DNA of 64,000 bases from Rehmannia glutinosa (GCA_016081115.2 JABTTQ020002833.1:310001-374000); one strand, 5' to 3'; shown: positions 9,828 to 27,413, numbered from the stretch's first letter. Program-made: numbers and translations. Notes: generated from the letters alone by a model not told the origin.

Positions 9828-11720
9828 ATGGAAGCAAATTTGACACGCATCCCTATGTTCACAATTGAAGAATTTGATGATTGAAAATTCGTGATGCGGG
9901 CTCATCTATCAAAGATTACACGATGAGATGTGGATAGTGATAGAAGATGGGCCACTCCAAATCTTAAAAGTGAACACAATGCAAGAAGAGCTGCCGGTGA
10001 AGGAGAAGAGGATGTTTCTCCGGACCAACGATGGTTGAAAAACCAAGATTTCGAATGGACAAATGATGACAGAAAAGATATAACTTGGACAATGTGGCCA
10101 AGGACATTCTTTACAAAACTTTGGACAAAGGCATGTTCAACAAAGTCAAATCATGCAAAACGGCAAAAGAAATGGGACAAGCTAACCTTGATTTGCGAAG
10201 GCTCGAGCAAATCAAAGAAAATAAACTATCCGTTGTTGTACAAAAATTTGAAAACTTTAAGATGCTTGGGGAGAAACTTGGATCATTTGGATGCTCGGTT
10301 CACGTAAATTACCAATGAACTATCGCACTTGGAAAGGAATATACACAGAGAAAGAAATGTGTATGAAGATTCTAAGTCTCCCAACCGAGTGGGATATGAA
10401 AGTCATGGCCATGAGACATTCCATGGACCTATCGAAGACATCCAACCATGAGCTATTCTCGATCTCAAAGCCTACGAATTTGATGAGAAGAAAAGACCAA
10501 GAGGAAACAGTTGTGCCCAAAACAGTGCTCTAATTGTTAAGGATGGCAAGAGAGTTGAGGTCAAAGAAGTCATTGACCAAGAGGAAATTGACCGATGGTT
10601 AAAAGGTTTAACAAGTTCTTCAATAAGAATTACAAAAGAAGCAAAGGTGAATCCTCCGAAGACACTCAGCTCCCTCCAAGTCAAGGGAAGAAAGAACACC
10701 CAAGAGAAGATAGCATCAAAAGGTTGAATATCAAAGAGCCGACAATCCAAGGATGGAAAGAATCGATCAAAAAGTTGAAAATCTATCTTTGAACCGCAGC
10801 AACCCGATCACTATGCCATTGAATGCCCATATCCTATAGTCAACAAATACAGGAATGAAGAGGAAAGAAAAGTCTTTGAGGAAAAGAAGACAGAAAAGAG
10901 AAAGGCAATGTTGGCATGCAGAGATGGCCGACGTACCAAGTCAAAAGACACAAACAGACTGACTTGGAGAGTAGTGAAGCCGACTACTCAAGTGACTCGA
11001 AGAAGAAGCCTTGATTTGTCTAATGGCTAAAGAACAAAACCAACTCGACCAAGAAGATGAGGTACACTCTAACTCATCACACTCGATACTAGTGATAGTG
11101 ATTGTGACACACACACTTCATCACCCACTCGATCTTTATGATTCATTAGGCAAAATGATGAAAGATTTTGAACATATTAAATCCTCACACACACTACTAA
11201 ATGAGGAAAAACAGCCTACTCAAGAGCAAAACTCACAAACGGTGACTAAGGAGCCGAGTACTCTAAGTCAAATAGCCGATGAGAATAAAAGTCTAAATTT
11301 GAAAATGCTAAGTTAATAAAGCAGAGATATCGCTATAGAAAAGACGGAGAATGACCTCAAAATGTGATAGCCTCATTCACTAAGGCATCCAAATCATTGG
11401 ATGATCTTATTATGAGTCAAAGAGAATGTGGAGACAAGACAGCTAGATTTAATTCCTCTATGCTATGTCAAGTTCCAAAAGTGATTTTGGAAAAGGGATC
11501 TTCAAGCAATGAAGTATCTCTAAAATCCAAAATCCAAATGATGCACACACATTTATTCCAAAGCACAATCACAAGCAAACCGGCATTGGTTATAAAGGAA
11601 AAGGAAAAATGCCAGTTGAATATCTTTGAGAGGACAGTGAGAAGAAATCCAACCGAGTTCCTCAAAGAAACTCCAAACAGAGATACTCAGAAAGAAGAAA
11701 CAGAGCTACCAAAAGCCCCG
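9828..11720 (+). pseudogene. Decayed gag of copia copy 1
   Basis: The ATG at 9828 opens a frame ending after EEFDD, where a Trp codon has become TGA. The capsid region follows in shifted frames: 10085-10318 carries KDILYKTLDKGMFNKVKSCK, the core of copia-type gag (UBN2-like). A broken zinc knuckle (NPDHYAIEC, about 10800-10830) lies behind it and has lost its leading cysteines. Further on, an acidic Ser/Asp-rich stretch (11040-11110) resembles the spacer seen in Sirevirus gags. Gag would form the particle and bind RNA. The border with pol is not visible because of frame damage. Confidence 0.7.
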
Positions 11721-12156
11721 TAAATTCTATAAAAGAAACACATATGATGGGAATGGTGGTAGAAAATACCCAAGCCAAGCCGATTGGAATAATGTGAACT
11801 ATCAAAGAAAGACCTATGGAATATAAGCTGAAAGTGGCAAAGGCACAGAACTCAAAGAAAGGCCATTCCAAAGGCATAAGAGCTATCATCAACACACATA
11901 TGCACTAGCACTACACTCGAGATATCACAACTACCCAAAGAAGGCAATTGCTAAAACACATACACAGCATACGACAAAAGAGACAATTTGTATGAAACTA
12001 GAACCCCAAGCAATTTGCCAAAATTAATTATGATTATGGCATCGATAGATGGCAACCCCTTAGAGTCAAATCAATTGGCTATAGGTTGGTTGGATCATCT
12101 TACAATACTAACCCCTCAGGACCCAGGCAAGTATGGGTACCTAAAACCTAATTTCC

Positions 12157-13300
12157 TTGATTGCGTTTCAATTAGCGGTTGAGTGCCAAGGAACCTGGTA
12201 CATGGATAGTGGGTCATTCCGCATACATGACAGAAATAAGAAAAATCTATCAAAATTCAAGGATGTTAGAGGTGCAAAAGTCATATTTGGAGGAAATAAA
12301 GCTCCAGGAGAAATAAGAGGCATTGGATCCATCAAGAAAAATGGATTAGAAATTACAGATGTTGCATATGTTGAAGGCCTCAACTTCAACTTGCTAAGCA
12401 TAAGTCAACTCGTGACAAAGGCTACAATGTTGGATTCAATATGGGTGTATGCCAAATCAAGGATCTTGAAACTAATGAAATAGTGTTGCAAGGATGCGAC
12501 AAAAGAACATGTATGTGGTAGATTGGTCAATCGCAACACCAAGCACTTGTCTGCTAGCAAAGAGCACAATCGAATCAAGTTGGCTAGGCACAAGAAGTCG
12601 AGTCACCCGAATTTCAAAACTATTAACAAACTTGCAAGAAGTAATCTTGTGGAAGGACTTCGGACTCAAAGATATCAAGAAGGAAAGTATATGTGATGCA
12701 TGCGAAGGGAAAACAGATCAAATCATCATTCAAAGAAAAGACATGTCCATCTTCAACAAGAATATCGACCGCTACATATGGATCTATTTGGTCAGTTGAA
12801 CCAACCAAAGATAAGTGGGAAGAAATACACCTTGGTTGTAATAGATGACTACTCAAGATATACATGGACAATATTCATGTGTAAGAAGAAAGAAACTTTG
12901 CAGAAACTACCACGGTGATGAAGAGAATACAAAATGAGAAGAGTCAAACCATTATCAAAATAAGATCTCGACAGAGGAACCGAGTTTGTCAATGGTATAA
13001 TAACTCAAGATCTTGTATTGAAAATGGTATTAGTCATGAATTATCTGCGTGCAAGGACTCCCACTGCAGAATGGAGTTGCGAGAAAGAAGAATAGAACTC
13101 TCAAAAGAAGCAAAGCAAAGACCATGTTAGTGGCTGGTCGCTTAAAAGATTTCGGGGTCAAGCAATAAACACAAGATGCTATACTCAAAATAGATGCATG
13201 ATAAACAGACAATTGACAAAGACTCCCTATGAGATTTGGACAGGAGAAAGCCAAATGTTGCATATTTGAGAATATTTGGATGCAAATGCTTCATCCATAA
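12157..13300 (+). pseudogene. Decayed protease and integrase part of pol, copy 1
   Basis: The aspartic protease site appears as TWYMDSG (DSG codons at 12204-12212), followed by GLNFNLLSISQL, the end of the protease domain in copia elements. The GAG-pre-integrase segment is scrambled around 12600-12720. The integrase core is visible as MDLFGQ (near 12777), KKYTLVVIDDYSRYTW (12823-12870) and DRGTEFVN-like bases (12970-12992), which carry two of the three acidic catalytic residues. The third lies in a damaged stretch around 13050-13080. At least five frame changes occur. As written it cannot make the enzyme that cuts the polyprotein or inserts cDNA. Confidence 0.75.
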
Positions 13301-13789
13301 CAATGGCAAAGATAATTTAAAGGCTTTTGATGCTAAAGTCGATGAAGGTATCTTCTTAGATACTCAAATTAAAGCAAAAGCCTACTGAGTGCTCAACAAA
13401 AGGACAATGGTTACGAAGAATCCATCCATGTGTAGTGTTTGATGAACCCAACGTAAATGGAGAAGACATTGAAGAGTCGGTGATAAGTCAATCAACCAAC
13501 CATGCGTAAGAGTCCCTATGTTGAAGTCAAGTCGGAATTATAAATCCGGATGAAGATGAGATAGTGAGTCTCAAAGACAGTGGAAAATCTACGCCTAAAT
13601 GATGATGAGAGAGCGATCAAAATGACACACCAATTTGCAAGACGATCGAATCCAACTAACTTACTCCAACCGATGTAAGATGGTTGAGAGACCATCCACC
13701 GTAACTAATCATTGGAGATGTAAGAGAAGGTGTGAAAACTAGATCCGAACTCAACAAGAAGCAATGTTTACTTGCTTCATCTCACAAAT

Positions 13790-15300
13790 AGAGCCAAAAG
13801 ATGTGTCACAAGCATTGGATGACACACATTGGATTCAAGCCATGCAAGAAGAGCTAAATCGAGTTTGAGAGAAATAAAGTGTGGGAATTGGTTCAAAGAC
13901 CTACCTATCAAAATGTTATTGGCACTAAATGGGTGTTCGTAAACAAGATGAACGAGGAAGGTTCTGCGGGTGAGAAACAAAGCAAGATTGGTAGCCAAAG
14001 GGTATTGCCAAGAAGAAGGAATAGATTTTGATGAAACTTTTGCTCCTGTGGCAAGATTGGAAGCAATAAGAATGTTTCTTGCCTATGCAAACTCACAAGA
14101 ACTTTATTGTATATCAAATGGATGTAAAGAGTGCATTCCTTAACGGGTTATTAGAAGAAGAAGTATATGTTGAACAACCTTCGTGGATTTGAACAGAAGA
14201 CTCTTGGAGATAAGGTATACAAACTCAAAAAGGCTTTATATGGATTGAAACAGGCACCCGTGAGCATGGTATGATACATTATCACAATTCCCGACTAAGA
14301 ATGGATTCACAAAAGGCAAAGTGGATAGAACACTCTTCTTTAATTCAAGATGGGAAGAGTATACGCTTGTTCAAATATATGTGGATGACATCATCTTTGG
14401 ATCCACAAACAAAGAGTCGTGTGATAAATTCTCAAATCTCATGCAAAGCAAATTCGAAATGAGCATGATGGGGAGAGCGACATTCTTCCTGGACTCCAAG
14501 TAAAAAAGTGAAGGATGGAACCTTCATTAGTCGGACAAAATACACCGGATATTTAATGAAGAAATTTGGTATGAAAGAGAAGTCTTCTCGTGAAAATACC
14601 AATGAATACATCATCAAAAATGGATATGGATGCGGATGGCAAGCCGTAGATCAAACAAGATACTGAGCACTTATTGGATCATTGCTTTATCTCACAACAA
14701 GAAAGCTAGACATCACCTTTGTTGTAGGTGTATGTGCAAGATTTCAATCGCCCCAAAAGAAAGCCACATGATTGCAGCCAAGAGAATCTTGAGATATTTG
14801 AAAGGAAGCCAAGAAGTTGGCTTATGGTATCCAAAGGAAGGTGAATTCAAGCTAATTGGCTATTCGGACTGACTATCTTTGGTTGTAGAGTTGTGAGGAA
14901 GAGTACCTCGTGCACATGTCAAATGCTTGGAAATAAAGCTAATTTCTGGTTTAGCAAGAAGCAAAATTCAATAGCTACCTCCACAAAGGAGAATACATAG
15001 CTGCGGGGTGTTGTTACAGCCCAAGTCTTATGGATGAGACAAAGAATGAGAGACTATGAGGTTGAGGAAAAGGAAATTCCAATTATGTGTGATAACACAA
15101 GTGCAATTGCAATCACTCAAAATCATGTGTTGCATTCAAGAACAAAGCACATTGATGTCGATATCACTTCATAAGAGATCATGTTGAAAAGAAGGACATC
15201 ACCTTGGAATATATCTCAACCGATAAGCAATTAGCCGACATATTCACAAAACCATTATGTGAATCAAGATTTGAAGAACTAAACATGAATTGGGGTTAAT
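13790..15300 (+). pseudogene. Decayed reverse transcriptase and RNase H of copia copy 1
   Basis: RT begins near 13800 (ALDDTHWIQAMQEEL), continues through NVIGTKWVF and the finger/palm stretch with [18 protein letters not shown] (14029-14085), and reaches the catalytic YVDD box (14378-14389) in a 60-codon frame. RNase H follows: a sliding frame around 14855-15180 contains EYIAAGCC (14991-15014), and the C terminus LADIFTKPL ends near 15262. The order RT then RNase H at the end of pol is standard for Ty1/copia. Indels split the region into short frames, and the one with YVDD ends soon after it. Confidence 0.8.
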
Positions 15301-15865
15301 TGAGCTGAGTTGACACTAGGAAGACTCAAAGAAAAGAGATGAAACACGAAAAGTCGAAAAAAGAGTTGAACTCTTAAATCGCCTAAGTGAATCACCCGTA
15401 TGGAAGAATCAGCATCGAGTTATTGACGGTGAGTATTTATGTGCAAAGAGATAAAAGTTAAATCGGCTAAGGAATAAAAGTCATTTATGAGCAAAGTGAC
15501 AAAAACGCAAATCGTTTTTACTAAGCGGGAATGTTTTTTTAGTATGATGTCAAAGATAATTATGACGTGTACAAATGAGTCAAAAGCTGCACACAAAGCT
15601 TATGATTGGATATAAATGATGTCGCATTAAATGCGAGAGATTAAAGGTTAATTGGCGTGCAAAATCTAAGCCGTTGATTTTAATCAAAATTTCAAAAACC
15701 ACCTGCACGTCCTTTCATGACCCATACTTAAACCATTTCGTCCGTTTTTCTCTCACTTTACCAAAACTCTTCATCTCTCTCAAGGCAAAAGAAAGAAATT
15801 TTCTCTCAAAACCCTACAAATCCTCAAGTTCATTTTCTAAGTTTCGTTCGGTAAAACATCTAAAA

Positions 15866-18800
15866 ATGGCATCTACTCATGATTTCGTCAAGTCGGGAAA
15901 GCAAATCCACACCGGGTCTCTTGTGGATTTCGACGGCATGCTTAAACAGGGTCCGACGACACCCTTGTGAAGAAGATAGCACAGAGAAGCCTGGAAAAAT
16001 CTGGATTAAAACTATTTTTGACGATGGAGTTTCCAATGACCTACGTGGAAGAGGTCGCACACGGTTATGCGTGAATCTTTGAAGTTCACGATGAGGGCAT
16101 CAAGTCCTCTGTTCATGGAAAAGAGTTCACCATTCGCCAGGATCCGCGAACACGCTTGTTGCTTGGCGGAAGGAGTGCCGGAGATTTATTTTTGATGTTG
16201 ACTGGCCGCCGCTTGGAAGAAGTAGCCAAGTCCGACTTTGTCAAGCGAAGTGGTCTATACTGACTAATAAGAAGTCTTGAAAGAGGACTACCACAAATTG
16301 CTGGACATCGTTGCCAAATGCATAGACATCAAATTTGGAAGCTTTGACCAATTGTTCAAAGCTAAGTTAATCGTGATGGCCGCGATCATTGAAGAAAAGA
16401 AGGTGAAGGTGGCTGAGTTTGTATACAACGGCAGACTCGCAGAATATTGGGAATAAATCCTTCAAGGAGGATGGTACGTTTGGAGGTTCCTCGGGATACG
16501 GCCTGGTGATTGGCCGAATGATGGAAGTAAAAGGAGTCCTCTTCGACATGGAAAGGTGTTCCATGCAAACAAGAGGATGTTTCGATCAAACCTCTCCACA
16601 AGACAAGAAGAGAGCTTACGCTAAGAGGGTCGATACGAGTGAGGGGGAATCGAGATGACCCTGAAGATACTGATCGTCTCCTCTCCTCCAAAGAAGAAGG
16701 CTCGCTCCTGCACTGCCAAGAAGATGTTGCCTCTACAAAGAAAGAAAAAGAAATTTCACTGCCCTGCCCCAGGTCTCCCGCCCTGCGCCGCGCGGACGGA
16801 GAAGGAACCTCAAATACCTTCTCCGATTGTCAAGAAAAAGAGAACCGATAAGCCGAGAATGACTCCTCGTAAGAAGACGACAAAGACTGCCCCCACCGCC
16901 AGGACTCGAAGAAACTTTATCCGAGCCGAAATCCCACTGGTAAGGACTAAAAAAGAAGAAGACTCTTCAAGAATTCCCGAGCTTGAGAAACCGGTGAGTC
17001 CGCCACTCATTGAAACAAATATCGGAGACATCAAGAGGTAGAGTCTCCGTAAATCATTGATGAAAAAATGAAGTCACTTGGCCGATCATCGAGGCACATC
17101 AAGACACAAAATTGCCGATGTAACACCGAGACGGAAAAGACAAATGAGAAAGCAAACTCTCCCGGACAGGTTGCATCCCCTCCCGCAAGCGGATGCTACC
17201 GAGGGTATGGAGCACCAAATTTTGCTACCCTCAATCCCCGAACACGAGGGACAAAGAGAGAAGATGACAAGGATGATGATGTAATGATCCTATCCCCACC
17301 ATATCCGGACATCTAAACTCGTCATGCGAGAATGGAGGAAATGGAAGCCGAGTCGATCCAGGGAACAGATTCCAAAGACCGGAATTCATTGATGAAGAAG
17401 ACGAATCGTTGAACTTTCGATTGACCAATGTGGTCAATAATCGGATGAAGAAAATCGCATAGATATCTTGCAGATCTTCAAGGACAAGGAGAAGGAGAGA
17501 TCGGCAGAGGAAGTCAAGACGTGAGAAAAGGCCAAAGATTTGCCCTCTCTCGCACCACCGATCATACACATCCTCACCTCGACGTTCTATCGGAAAGTGA
17601 AGAGGATCTCGGACCCTCTGCCGCCACGAAAAGAGTTGCAAATGCGCAGCAAGCAATGCAAGAATCCGAGAATCCTACATGAGCGAAGGATGATGGGAGG
17701 ACCGGGGGGAGTCCTCCAACTCACAGTTGGAGATTGATCCTATGGGAGTGGTGCAAAGATATTGCCATTTGTTGTCGCCGCCACCACTTCCCCACTCATT
17801 CGGAGGAAGGTGTTAAGGGAAATGGCGATGAAATTGGGATTTTGGGGACCCCGGTCGAGCCAACCCCTAATGAAAGGTGTCTTACCACCGCCCCAACGGG
17901 TGAATACTCAATGGGAACAGCCGGGAGTCCGGAGACGAGTGACCCCATTCCAAGTCACTCGGTGGTGAGCCACCGAGGGGAAACTCCCTCCACCGCAGCA
18001 AGGTCGGAGGATCTTTGTAGCCGACTCCACAACAAATCTCGGAGGCGAAGTGGAGAATGAACAACAATCGAATACACAGCAAGTTGTCCTTGACGAAGGC
18101 TCGGCAGTTAAGATTGTCTCGGTGAAGTGCAATCGCTCTCAGCAGATAGCCAATGACGATGCGATGCGGTCGAGGCACAAGAAGGAATCGCCCGGGAGTT
18201 AACACTGGCAATAAAAGTGCAATCCATGGAATTGAAACTCCGGTGGATGCCACCTCGAAGACCCCAAGACAAACCGACATTATCGAAGGGATCGCCCAAT
18301 GCCTCGCATTGCAGTTGAGACTACGAGGAGGTAATGAAGGCCAACGGGAGGTTGAGACTTCCGGGGTAAAGAGGCTAAAGCATTTAACATCTCTCCTACT
18401 ATCATTGATCCATCCGAAAATGAGATAAGTGCTCTTCACGATTCCCAAGACAACCCCGATGTAACCTTTCGGGAATCGAAGGTGAAGACGAAGTTGAGTC
18501 ATCCCCTATTGCCGATCCAAAAGACTCGGTGAGGATGTTCTTCCAAGCACGAGTAAGTTCGACCTTAAGCTACTCGCCAAACATTTAATTTTGATGATGA
18601 GCCACCCATGGAAATCTCATCATCGTCCGATGACGCTTTCCGATATGGCCGAGACCGGTCAACTCATGTGGAAAAACCAGCTAAGACCGACGGTTGTTAA
18701 GACACTGAGGCTCAAAGCAAGTCGGGTCAACTTCACAACAGACCACAAACCAAACAGAGTCAATCGCGCAGAGCTCCCAAGCTGCAGCAGGATCGACTCC

Positions 18801-20520
18801 ACCGGAGACTTCACGAGCACAAGTTGTCATTGAGCGATTCAGGTTACTGTGATGATCCTTTTGTAGAATCATTTCCCTTCTCTCTAGAGGTACTCGACCT
18901 CCCGAAGAATCGCCTAGAGATCGAGAGCGCTTCCATAAACCCGATCTGTTATTCCCACAGACACCATTGTTCCAGCCAGACTATGACTTTGACGTTGCTT
19001 AGCCGCCACCGAGACAGTAAGTAATAAATGAGGTTCGGGAAGTTTTCAAAGCCATATTTGCGAGAGATTGAAAAGATGGAGAGGCACCAGCCTCACTGGA
19101 TATGAGGTGGATAATGAGATGCAAACCTTATTGGCCGTCTGCGAGGCATAATTGTTAGGATCCGGGAATGGTGGCAACAAATAACAACGCGCGCGTGGAA
19201 CAAGCTCGATATTTCAGACATTGTTCAACAAATCGCTAGTCGCGGGCCGAGAATGCCGATCAAAGACAAGAATGCAAGCACACATCGAACAAATGCATGA
19301 ATCTCACACCACGTAGAGATACGGCCGCATGAATACAATAAGAAAGAGCTCCTGCGCGTAGAGGAGAACATGGATCGAAAGTTCACCTTCTCACGGCCGA
19401 GATGAAGTTGGTAAAAGTGAATCCAACGCCACCCGCTCGAATTCGTGCGGCAAAGATACTCCGCAGCCAGATTCGAAGGAGAACTCACTATCACCGCTTA
19501 GACTTCATGCTTGCTAGCTTGTTTCGGGGGTTCCTCTCTCCTTTGATGATGCCAAAAAGGGGGAAGAGGAATACCAAAAGGTCTTGAAGGGATCAAGAAA
19601 TTTGAAAAAAAGGACGAACTTGTTTGTGAAGGGAAAGACAAGGTTGAGGAAGTGAGAAGAGAGAAGAAAGGAAAATTTGTTGAGGGGAAGGTTCGAAAGA
19701 TGTGACCTTGATGATTGCTAAAACCCCCAACAAGGTCTTGTCACACGGTGATATCATCAAACAAACTCCCGATGACTCTGCCACTCCAACACTCAGCATC
19801 TATGGCCGAAAAGAGAAAAGCGATTGAAGCGAGAGATGAAGGAAGTGGAAGGAAAGATGGATGCGAGTTATGAACATTTCAAACAACATGGAGGCATTCC
19901 AAATGCAGAGACACCTATGCCATTTCGGATGCGGAACCGAGCCAAGATCTGTTGATGAATTCAAGACGCTCGCATCCAAGGTTACTTCGCAAATATGTCC
20001 ATGGCTCAAGCCTCGGGATTTATCTTGGGAAAAAGGTCTCAAACTATGTGAAGAAGCTAATAAGATGACTACTTGCAGTCGCTCTCACTGGTCACTCCGC
20101 TAGTCACTCAATTTGGGAAAAAGAAGGCCCCAAGACAATACACGCCCAGAGGAAGAGGAAGAAGCGATGGTGGAGGAAGAGGTTTCGGACCAGATATCTT
20201 CCCAAAAACATTGAGTACATAGATCCGGCAAGAAATGAGGGATCTATTGGGTTGATTTGACGAAGTAGCCAACCCGCAAGTGGCTAAGAATAATGTTGAG
20301 TATGTGAAGAGAATTGAAGAGAAAAATAAAAGAGAAACTCAGGAGTATGGGAGGAAAGACAAGAAAGACAGAGAAGAGATGAAGTTTCCGAAAGGCGTAT
20401 GAGAAAAAGAATGCCAAGATGAGAAAAAGAGAAAAAGGTCGAGAAGATGACAGAGTCAAGAAGATGAAAGAAGGAGGCAGCGAAGGAGATGAAGTGTTCT
20501 TTATCACCCCCTTCATGTAT
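15866..20520 (+). pseudogene. Third ORF after pol (Sirevirus 'envelope-like' region), copy 1
   Basis: The ATG at 15866 (MASTHDFVKSGKQIHTG) has a close counterpart at 44183 in copy 2 (MAPTYDFTKLGKQIHTG), which supports the start. The region is about 4.6 kb and broken into many frames. Its middle (16640-17040) is Lys/Arg/Pro-rich with nuclear-signal-like clusters, and its end (20280-20500) is a highly charged, probably coiled-coil stretch. I see no signal peptide, membrane segment or cysteine pattern, so the customary envelope-like label is positional, not functional. The true role is unknown. Copies 2 and 3 carry the same region, so it belongs to the element and is not a captured host gene. 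Confidence 0.65.
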
Positions 20521-20785
20521 TTTACTATATAAATACATTTTTATGTAAGTTTTTCGTACATCGAATAAAATCGTACAATTTCTATACTTGTGTAGATATA
20601 GAACAACATAGTTACTCTAAGTTCTATTTAAGCTCGATACACTTTGTAAACAAACTATGTAAAGAACAAGAATGTTATGATCAATAAAAGATTGATTCTA
20701 CGCATACATTCCGTGATTTGCGCATTGTTGTGACGTATCTTTGTTGTTACTTTATTGTATGAATGTTTTAAGTTTTGGCATCATC

Positions 20786-20798
20786 AAAAAGGGGAAAT
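20786..20798 (+). other. Polypurine tract, aaaaaggggaaat
   Basis: It lies directly before the 3' LTR. The same tract is at 48673-48684 (copy 2) and 61459-61471 (copy 3, reverse strand). It would prime plus-strand DNA synthesis. Confidence 0.85.
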
Positions 20799-22353
20799 TG
20801 TTGGGAAATTATTTTTAGATTTTGATGAATGCCATGTAAAACTTAGAATAGAAAGTTAGCACCCCATTTTTTTGTAAATTGCATTGTAATAGATAGGGTT
20901 GGTCGAAGTGAGTCAAGTCGGTCACTATGCCTCGAACATGCAAGAAGACAACTAGAGACTAGAAGGAAGACTCATTGCAAGGCACTGAGTGTGGCAAAGA
21001 AGAGAAGACAGGGAACTCGATCAAGGTGCGGTGAGATACTGGTGGGTAAAGTATCGATCAAGTCAACTCAAGACACCCAAGTTTCAAGTTGAAATGATGA
21101 AGAGTCATCCAATGATTGGAAGCGACTCAAGTCAATGGGAAATTAAGAAAATGCGTCAAGACGAGATAATCGAAAGAGATCCGTTGCCGTAAGTCAAGAG
21201 AATTACTTAAACAAGTAATACCTCCATATGCGCTTTCTTGAAGTGCTCATCCCCGAGAAGCGTGCAAAAGGAATAAACCAATGGGAAGCATTTTGTGTCG
21301 GAACTCGAAAAAGTCAAGAATCATTCATACGAGGAAGTGGCAATTCAAGGATCGCAACAAGACAAGCCAGCGACCACAAGTGTCTTTTGAAAATAAGCAT
21401 ATCTCTTCAACGGGCAAATTTTTGAAAGATCACTATAAAAGGCTAAGGAATCACTCGAGAGAAGGTAACTGAACCACGAATATTCAAGCTAACATTCGAA
21501 TCAGTAACCAAAAATATTCTCAAGTCATTCAAATTCAATCCTCAAGCCTACATTACGAAGGAAATCAATCCAACACTCTTTTGTGAAGGAAAGACAACTT
21601 CTATCGGTTGAAGAGGAAACATTTGAAGAATCAAGGGTCTACATTCCACGGAGGATTGTAGGAAGGTTCAAGGTCGAACCGGTCTCGAAGTTTTTGGAGG
21701 GCTTCATGATCAAATCCAAGAAGCTTGAGCAAGTGGGTCAGTAGCAAGCGCAAACCGCCTGTGAAGAAGCCGAGTCGCACGAGAAGCCGCCTATGTGACC
21801 AAGGCATCTCCGGACCGAGTCCCAAAGGATCAAGTCGGTGTGTGATCAAGACTTGTATCCTGGATTGTTAACCACTTTGTATATCGATCAATACTTAGTG
21901 GATTCCTCCAGAGTTGGAGAAGAGAGAAGTATAAGAATTACCCCATCTTCAAACCTCTATAAAAACTTATTGTGTCATTTACATTTCAAGACTTTAATTC
22001 TTGCATATTACTTTTATATCTCACGATAAATTTGCTATCCAATTGATAATCAACCAAGTCTAAAACCAAATATTAAAACAAACTTAACCAAATTCAAGGG
22101 TGTTAAGTCTTCCGCTGAAAAACATATCACGGTCGAGTTAAGTCTTTAGTCAAAACAGTGAGTTATTCTATCACGGCTCGGTTGAGTCCATTGAGTGACT
22201 AACTCTGCTTGATTAACTAACTTAGTCATTGTCCATCAAGGACTCAAATTTGTGAAGTATTAACTCGAACATTTTAAAAAGGACTAAATCGAAAAGTTGG
22301 TAAGGTTTATTCAACCCCTTCTAAACCTTACACTCACACCCTGGGGACCTACA
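20799..22353 (+). repeat. 3' LTR of copia copy 1
   Basis: It is 1555 bp, TGTTGGGAAATT...GGGGACCTACA, followed by the GTCCT target duplication. It matches 8129-9700 throughout, with a TATA box at 21434. Confidence 0.92.
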
Positions 22354-22358
22354 GTCCT

Positions 22359-22859
22359 CACCCAAACTACTACTTATTTAAGAAAGAGGCCATTTAAGTA
22401 AGTAAAGTATTAAGAAAAAAAAAACACTTCCCCAAAGCCAAAAAGTGAAAATCTTGTGGAGTGCTTGCTCCTACTTTCAACACTCAAGTTATTTTTGTAA
22501 TTATTTCTGCATAAATTAAATTATTATCATTGTCTATTTGTTAGGTAGGATAAAATATGTATATCTTTTTCTTGAATGGTTGTATTTTTCCTCAATTGAA
22601 GAAATATAAAGTTTTGAATTCTTCCTTTTATTAATAGTTTTTCTGTCATTGTATATGATTTGCTTGTTGACATAATAATGAATTAATAATTATAAAAAAA
22701 GGAATAACAATTGTTTTAATGATGAGTTTTTTGAAGATTGTTTGATAATTTATATTGAGCGATAGTTTGTTATCAATATAAATGTAGATTCTATTATTGA
22801 TGAATTTTATGCTTTGAAGTTTCACATGGCACAACTTCATTGAACATTAAAAATATTTG

Positions 22860-22893
<34 letters not shown>

Positions 22894-23838
22894 TAGCTAA
22901 AGTTTACTCATTAGCCCACCCTACTACTAATTTCGGATCCAAGACTTTGGTTAAATATAAATTATGTTGCTTGATTGACTTGAACAATATACAGGATTTT
23001 GTTTTTCCTTCTTAATTATACTAACACGCAATATGCCTAGTTTCAATTCCTACCTACCTCCTTCCCCTGCCAAGATTTGTATTAAAAAGAAAAAGAAAAC
23101 AGCTGAGATGAAACAATATCCACACCTATTAGTAACATAATTACTCAAATAAGCTTCGTGCTTTAAAGTAGAAATAGATACAATAATATAGCAGTCAGCA
23201 CATTTTAAAGGAAAAAAAACCCTGGAAGGAAAGTAGAAAAACCAGAATCGAAAAATATAACAAATCACTTCTTCCCTGCATGCAGCATGGCTATTAATCA
23301 TTGATTAAACGATTCTTGACAAAATTTTATAGTTGCTTCTTACACAAATATACATCAAAAGCTGAGAAAATTTCATCTTTAACTTCAGACATGCTCACCG
23401 TGGAGCTTCACAGTTTCCATGTTCGCTTCTTTCGTCTCATTTCTTCCTACGACTTGGACTACGATATCGAACACAGAGTATCTCACGAAATCTTCGTCTT
23501 AATAAAAAATCAGGCAGAAGGAGAAACCGAAACCAAATAAGTATATATTGTAAATAAGGTTCAGTCTAAGCGACGCAATTATATTTCAGAATTACAAATA
23601 CCTCCTTAACATTTGTTTATATTCTACAAATCGCACGTATCGGGCAGGGGGACTATGCATTAAGTAAATACAAACTTCAAGGGGGCCTTTGTAATAAATT
23701 AAGGGGATCGATATTTGTAATTTTGAAATATAGTTGTACATTTTGGTAAATAAGCTATACCTTAAGAGTAGTTTTTGTAATTTGTACTCAACTCTCAACA
23801 AAAAATGAGTGATGGGGAGACATAAAGTTGGAGGTTAC
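22359..23838. other. Spacer and 3' flank of the DnaJ-like gene
   Basis: It contains a (TA)n microsatellite at 22862-22889 and AT-rich sequence without a convincing frame. The part next to 23838 is the probable 3' UTR of the minus-strand gene. A clear polyadenylation signal was not chosen because several AATAAA-like variants occur. Confidence 0.5.

Positions 23839-27413
<3,575 letters not shown>

Larger units (their letters stand above)
8129..22353 (+). mobile_element. Full-length Ty1/copia Sirevirus-like retrotransposon (copy 1)
   Basis: It is delimited by a 5-bp target duplication GTCCT (8124-8128 and 22354-22358) and by two direct LTRs (TGTTGGGAAATT...GGGACCTACA). The internal order is PBS for initiator tRNA-Met, gag, protease, integrase, reverse transcriptase, RNase H, a long third ORF, polypurine tract. 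Integrase before RT makes it copia; the 14.2 kb length, gag type and extra ORF after pol fit the Sirevirus genus. Both LTRs and all borders are present, but every ORF is broken by stops and small indels, so it is structurally complete and genetically dead as written. Confidence 0.9.

Noticed and set aside
17882..18502. 206-codon minus frame in copia copy 1
   Set aside because: It is an antisense shadow of the GC-richer third ORF without a recognisable domain or conservation in copy 2.
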